DNA from: Fervidibacillus halotolerans
Lineage (GTDB): Bacteria; Bacillota; Bacilli; Bacillales; Caldibacillaceae
DNA: 64,000 nucleotides
Assembly (NCBI RefSeq): GCF_026547205.1
Contig: NZ_CP106877.1
Location: 248,001 to 312,000 of the forward strand
Reading direction: 5' to 3'
The position numbers and the translations under genes are program-made. The notes under the pieces are model-generated. The model was not told where the DNA came from. It made no database searches and saw only the letters and a list, made by a program, of their open reading frames with translations. This document shows positions 61,223-64,000 of this stretch, piece by piece; the stretch's first letter is position 1, and the number at the start of each line of letters is the position of its first letter.

Positions 61223-64000
61223 GTGACGACCATAAAAAATTACGATGAACGTTACATCAGTCAAATTCCTGCAATCGAAGTGTTACGGAATCTCGGTTAT
61301 CAATATATTTCTCCAGAACAAGCGGATCAATTGCGCGGTAGCCAACATGAAGTGTTATTAAAACCAGTGTTAGAAGAAAAGTTAATAGAAATGAATTCCT
61401 ATGAATACAAAGGAGAAGTGTTTCAGTTTAGTGAAACAAGCATTAAGCAGGCGATTCGGGATTTGGATGAGCCGCTCACGAATGGTTTAGTCAAAACGAA
61501 TGAAGCGATTTATGAAACGATCCTAAACGGGAGAAGTTATACCGAATTTTTACCCGATGGTTCGAAAAAGTCGTTTACTATCCAATACATTGATTGGAAA
61601 AATATTGAAAACAATGTGTTTCATGTTGTGGAAGAATTTGAAGTCGAGCGGATGGACGGTCGTGGTACGGTAAGACCCGATATTGTCCTCTTTGTAAACG
61701 GGATCCCTTTTGCCGTCATAGAGTGTAAAAAGGCATCCATTTCTATAACTCAAGGGATCGAACAAATGATTCGCAATCAAGGAAAAGATTACGCTCCCCA
61801 TCTATTTAAGTTTGTGCAACTAGTGATGTCAACAAATAAAAATGAAACGAAATACGCTACATGTAATACCCCGAAAAAATTTTGGTCGGTTTGGAAAGAA
61901 GAAAATGAAGAGTGGTTGAATTATTGGTTAGATCAGACGGTGAAAGACAGACTAGCTACAACCCAAGACAAAAACATCATCTCCCTGTTTCAACCTAATC
62001 GACTATTAGAAATTACAAAATTCTTCACCCTGTTTGATAAAGACGTAAAAAAAGTCGCCCGCTATCAACAATATTTTGCCATAAAGGAAATTATCAAAAC
62101 CATTGAAAAACGTGACGAAAATGGGAATCGTCAAAGCGGTGTGATTTGGCATACGCAAGGTTCTGGAAAATCCCTTACGATGGTGATGCTCGCTCGATAT
62201 ATTTTATCTGAACTCTATCAATACCATCCGAAGGTCGTTGTTGTCACAGACCGGATTGAATTGGATAAACAAATTCATAAAACCTTTAGCCATTCGAGAT
62301 TAAAAGCAAGCCGGGCGATGTCAGGCAATCATTTAGTCGATTTAATTCAAGACAACAACGCAGATATTATTACTTCATTAGTTCATAAATTCGATACGGC
62401 TTCTTCCAAACAAAAACCGGTCGAGTCGAAGGACATTTTTATACTTGTTGATGAATCCCATCGAACCCAATATGGGGAACTTCATATGAAGATGAGAAAG
62501 GTGTTTCCCAATGCGTGCTATCTTGGCTTTACCGGAACACCATTGATGAAAAAGGAAAAAAGTACATTAATTAAGTTTGGGAAACTGATCCATAAGTATA
62601 CGATTGCAGACGCTGTAAAAGATAAAGCCATCGTTCCCCTCTTGTATGAGGGAAAAATGGTGGAACAATCTGTGAATCGTAAAGCAATTGATCACCGCCT
62701 CGAAATGATCACGAGAAATCTTAATGAAAAGCAAAAGGAAGAAGTGAAAAAAAGATGGAGCAAATACGAAAAACTCGCTTCATCGGAACAACGGATTTAT
62801 TTAATTGCCGAAGATATTAATAAACATTTTCTGGAAAACTATAAAACGCAAGGCTCTCATTTCAAAGCAATGTTTGCAACGAATAGCAAAATCGAGGCCA
62901 TTAAATATTTAGAGGCATTTGAAGAATTGGGAGACTTAAATTGTGCGGTCGTCATCTCACCGCCGGATCAGCGGGAAGGTCATGAAGTTGTTGATGAAGA
63001 ATCAAAGGATAAAGTACTCAATTTTTGGAAACAAATGATGAACCGGTATGGCACACCAGAAAATTATGAAGATGCCATCAAAGATGAATTTATAAACGGC
63101 GATGAGCTTGATTTGTTAATCGTTGTTGATAAATTGCTCACAGGTTTTGATGCACCTCGGGCAACGGTGATGTATATCGATAAGCCCATGAAAGAACATA
63201 CCCTTCTTCAAGCAATTGCCCGCGTCAATCGGCTGTATGAAGGAAAAGATTATGGGTTAATTGTCGATTACCGTGGTTTGTTGGAAAAACTGGACGAAGC
63301 GATGCAAATGTATTCCGGTGCAGGATTAGAAAACTTTGATCCGGAAGATTTAAAAGGTGCAATTTACGATATTATTAGTATCATTGGTTCCTTGCGTCAA
63401 TATTATTCAGATTTATGGCAAATATTCGCTTCCATAAAAAATAAACAGGATAGGGAAGCGTTCGAAGTTTTGTTAGAAGATGAAGAACGGCGGGAACAAT
63501 TTTACAACGTTTTAAGCAATTTTGGACGAAATCTAAGCATTGCTTTACAGTCCGAACGAATTTATGAGGCGTTATCATCGGAAGAACTACAAAAGTACAA
63601 GCGAGACTTCAAATTTTTCCAAGATCTTCGTAAAAGTGTGAAGATACGGTATTCAGATACGATCGATCATAAAGAGTATGAAGCGAAAATGCAGAAATTA
63701 ATGGATAGTTATATTTCCGCTGAAGAAGTGATTCGTATTACAAATCCCGTCGATATTTTAAACGCGAAGGCGTTTGAGGAAGAAATCGAGCGACTTGGTT
63801 CTAAACGGGCAAAGGCGGATGCCATTCGAACACGCCTCACGAAAAGTATTCATACGAAGTGGGATGAAAACCCGGCTTATTATAAAAAATTTTCCGAGCT
63901 TATTAAAGAAACATTTCAAATGTATAAAGATAAACGAATTTCAGAAGCCGAGTATTTGCGTCGGATGGAAGAACATAGGAAGGAATATGGAAGTGGTGAA
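61223..64000 (+). CDS. hsdR: type I restriction endonuclease subunit HsdR (partial at window end)
   Basis: From GTG 61223 (ACGGAGGTGTCG upstream) the frame is open for 926 codons to the window edge, so the C-terminus is not seen. The N-terminal nuclease has RPDIVLFVNG and FAVIECKK (D153, E167, K169; PD-(D/E)xK type). The SF2 motor follows with Walker A TQGSGKSLT near 313 and VDESHRTQYG near 410, then DKLLTGFDAPRATVMYIDKP and QAIARVNR. HsdR cleaves unmodified DNA after ATP-driven translocation in complex with HsdM and HsdS. It completes the operon that starts at 57806. Confidence 0.95.
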   Translation, partial: MTTIKNYDERYISQIPAIEVLRNLGYQYISPEQADQLRGSQHEVLLKPVLEEKLIEMNSYEYKGEVFQFSETSIKQAIRDLDEPLTNGLVKTNEAIYETILNGRSYTEFLPDGSKKSFTIQYIDWKNIENNVFHVVEEFEVERMDGRGTVRPDIVLFVNGIPFAVIECKKASISITQGIEQMIRNQGKDYAPHLFKFVQLVMSTNKNETKYATCNTPKKFWSVWKEENEEWLNYWLDQTVKDRLATTQDKNIISLFQPNRLLEITKFFTLFDKDVKKVARYQQYFAIKEIIKTIEKRDENGNRQSGVIWHTQGSGKSLTMVMLARYILSELYQYHPKVVVVTDRIELDKQIHKTFSHSRLKASRAMSGNHLVDLIQDNNADIITSLVHKFDTASSKQKPVESKDIFILVDESHRTQYGELHMKMRKVFPNACYLGFTGTPLMKKEKSTLIKFGKLIHKYTIADAVKDKAIVPLLYEGKMVEQSVNRKAIDHRLEMITRNLNEKQKEEVKKRWSKYEKLASSEQRIYLIAEDINKHFLENYKTQGSHFKAMFATNSKIEAIKYLEAFEELGDLNCAVVISPPDQREGHEVVDEESKDKVLNFWKQMMNRYGTPENYEDAIKDEFINGDELDLLIVVDKLLTGFDAPRATVMYIDKPMKEHTLLQAIARVNRLYEGKDYGLIVDYRGLLEKLDEAMQMYSGAGLENFDPEDLKGAIYDIISIIGSLRQYYSDLWQIFASIKNKQDREAFEVLLEDEERREQFYNVLSNFGRNLSIALQSERIYEALSSEELQKYKRDFKFFQDLRKSVKIRYSDTIDHKEYEAKMQKLMDSYISAEEVIRITNPVDILNAKAFEEEIERLGSKRAKADAIRTRLTKSIHTKWDENPAYYKKFSELIKETFQMYKDKRISEAEYLRRMEEHRKEYGSGE

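Noticed and set aside
1..64000. CRISPR arrays and tRNA/rRNA genes
   Set aside because: No regularly spaced repeats with unique spacers, and no cloverleaf or rRNA motifs were seen.

Overview
The window is low-GC Firmicutes chromosome, most likely from an endospore-forming Bacillaceae. The evidence is strong GGAGG-type ribosome binding sites, frequent TTG/GTG starts, sinI/sinR-type developmental regulators, a PdaA-type cortex deacetylase, PerR/Fur-like operators, and gene blocks matching the B. subtilis yfk-yfj region (yfkK, yfkJ, yfkH, yfkD, pdaA, rlmCD) and the yfmS-yfmT pair. No rRNA, tRNA or CRISPR array was recognised.

Layout. 0.3-5.8 kb: a plus-strand operon of a sugar-phosphate isomerase-like protein, SurE nucleotidase and a three-gene ABC importer of the FbpABC/AfuABC type, behind direct repeats resembling PhoP boxes. 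6.3-7.7 kb: an AlsT amino-acid/sodium symporter. 8.2-9.7 kb: a rearranged sin locus with a SinR/SlrR paralogue, a very short sinI and a sinR convergent with it. 9.9-20.7 kb: core genes (map, yfkK, yfkJ, YtxH-like, yfkH, a PfeT-type metal ATPase, yfkD, a TasA/CalY-like secreted protein with SinR-type operators, pdaA, rlmCD), plus an orphan 3' end of a group II intron.

20.9-30.2 kb is an accessory and decaying island. It holds hypothetical AT-rich genes, an Nmad3-domain protein, cutC, a lipoprotein, IS21 fragments in opposite orientation, an IS1595-like tail, and a XerS-like recombinase whose core and C-terminus now lie on opposite strands. 30.7-37.9 kb carries two paralogous ABC exporter sets. 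The first has separate permeases, the second a fused double permease, and a small secreted protein lies between them. 38-40.5 kb: an IS3 relic, a GIY-YIG nuclease-domain protein and an XRE regulator with 16 tandem hydrophobic pentads.

40.9-55.4 kb is mostly core again: ahpCF and a glutathione peroxidase, both under PerR-box promoters, a histidine phosphatase, a linker-rich polysaccharide deacetylase, nfrA, yfmS-yfmT, a GC-rich palindromic repeat, a MATE transporter and a broken gamma-glutamylcyclotransferase-like gene. 55.5-64 kb: relics, a RelE-type toxin-antitoxin pair and a type I restriction-modification operon (half-S, M, S, R), with hsdR running off the window.

The genes most likely to act together are SinI/SinR/paralogue with the TasA-like matrix candidate, the phosphate-linked operon at the left, the PerR/Fur stress set (pfeT, ahpCF, bsaA), and the type I RM operon with its promoter palindrome.
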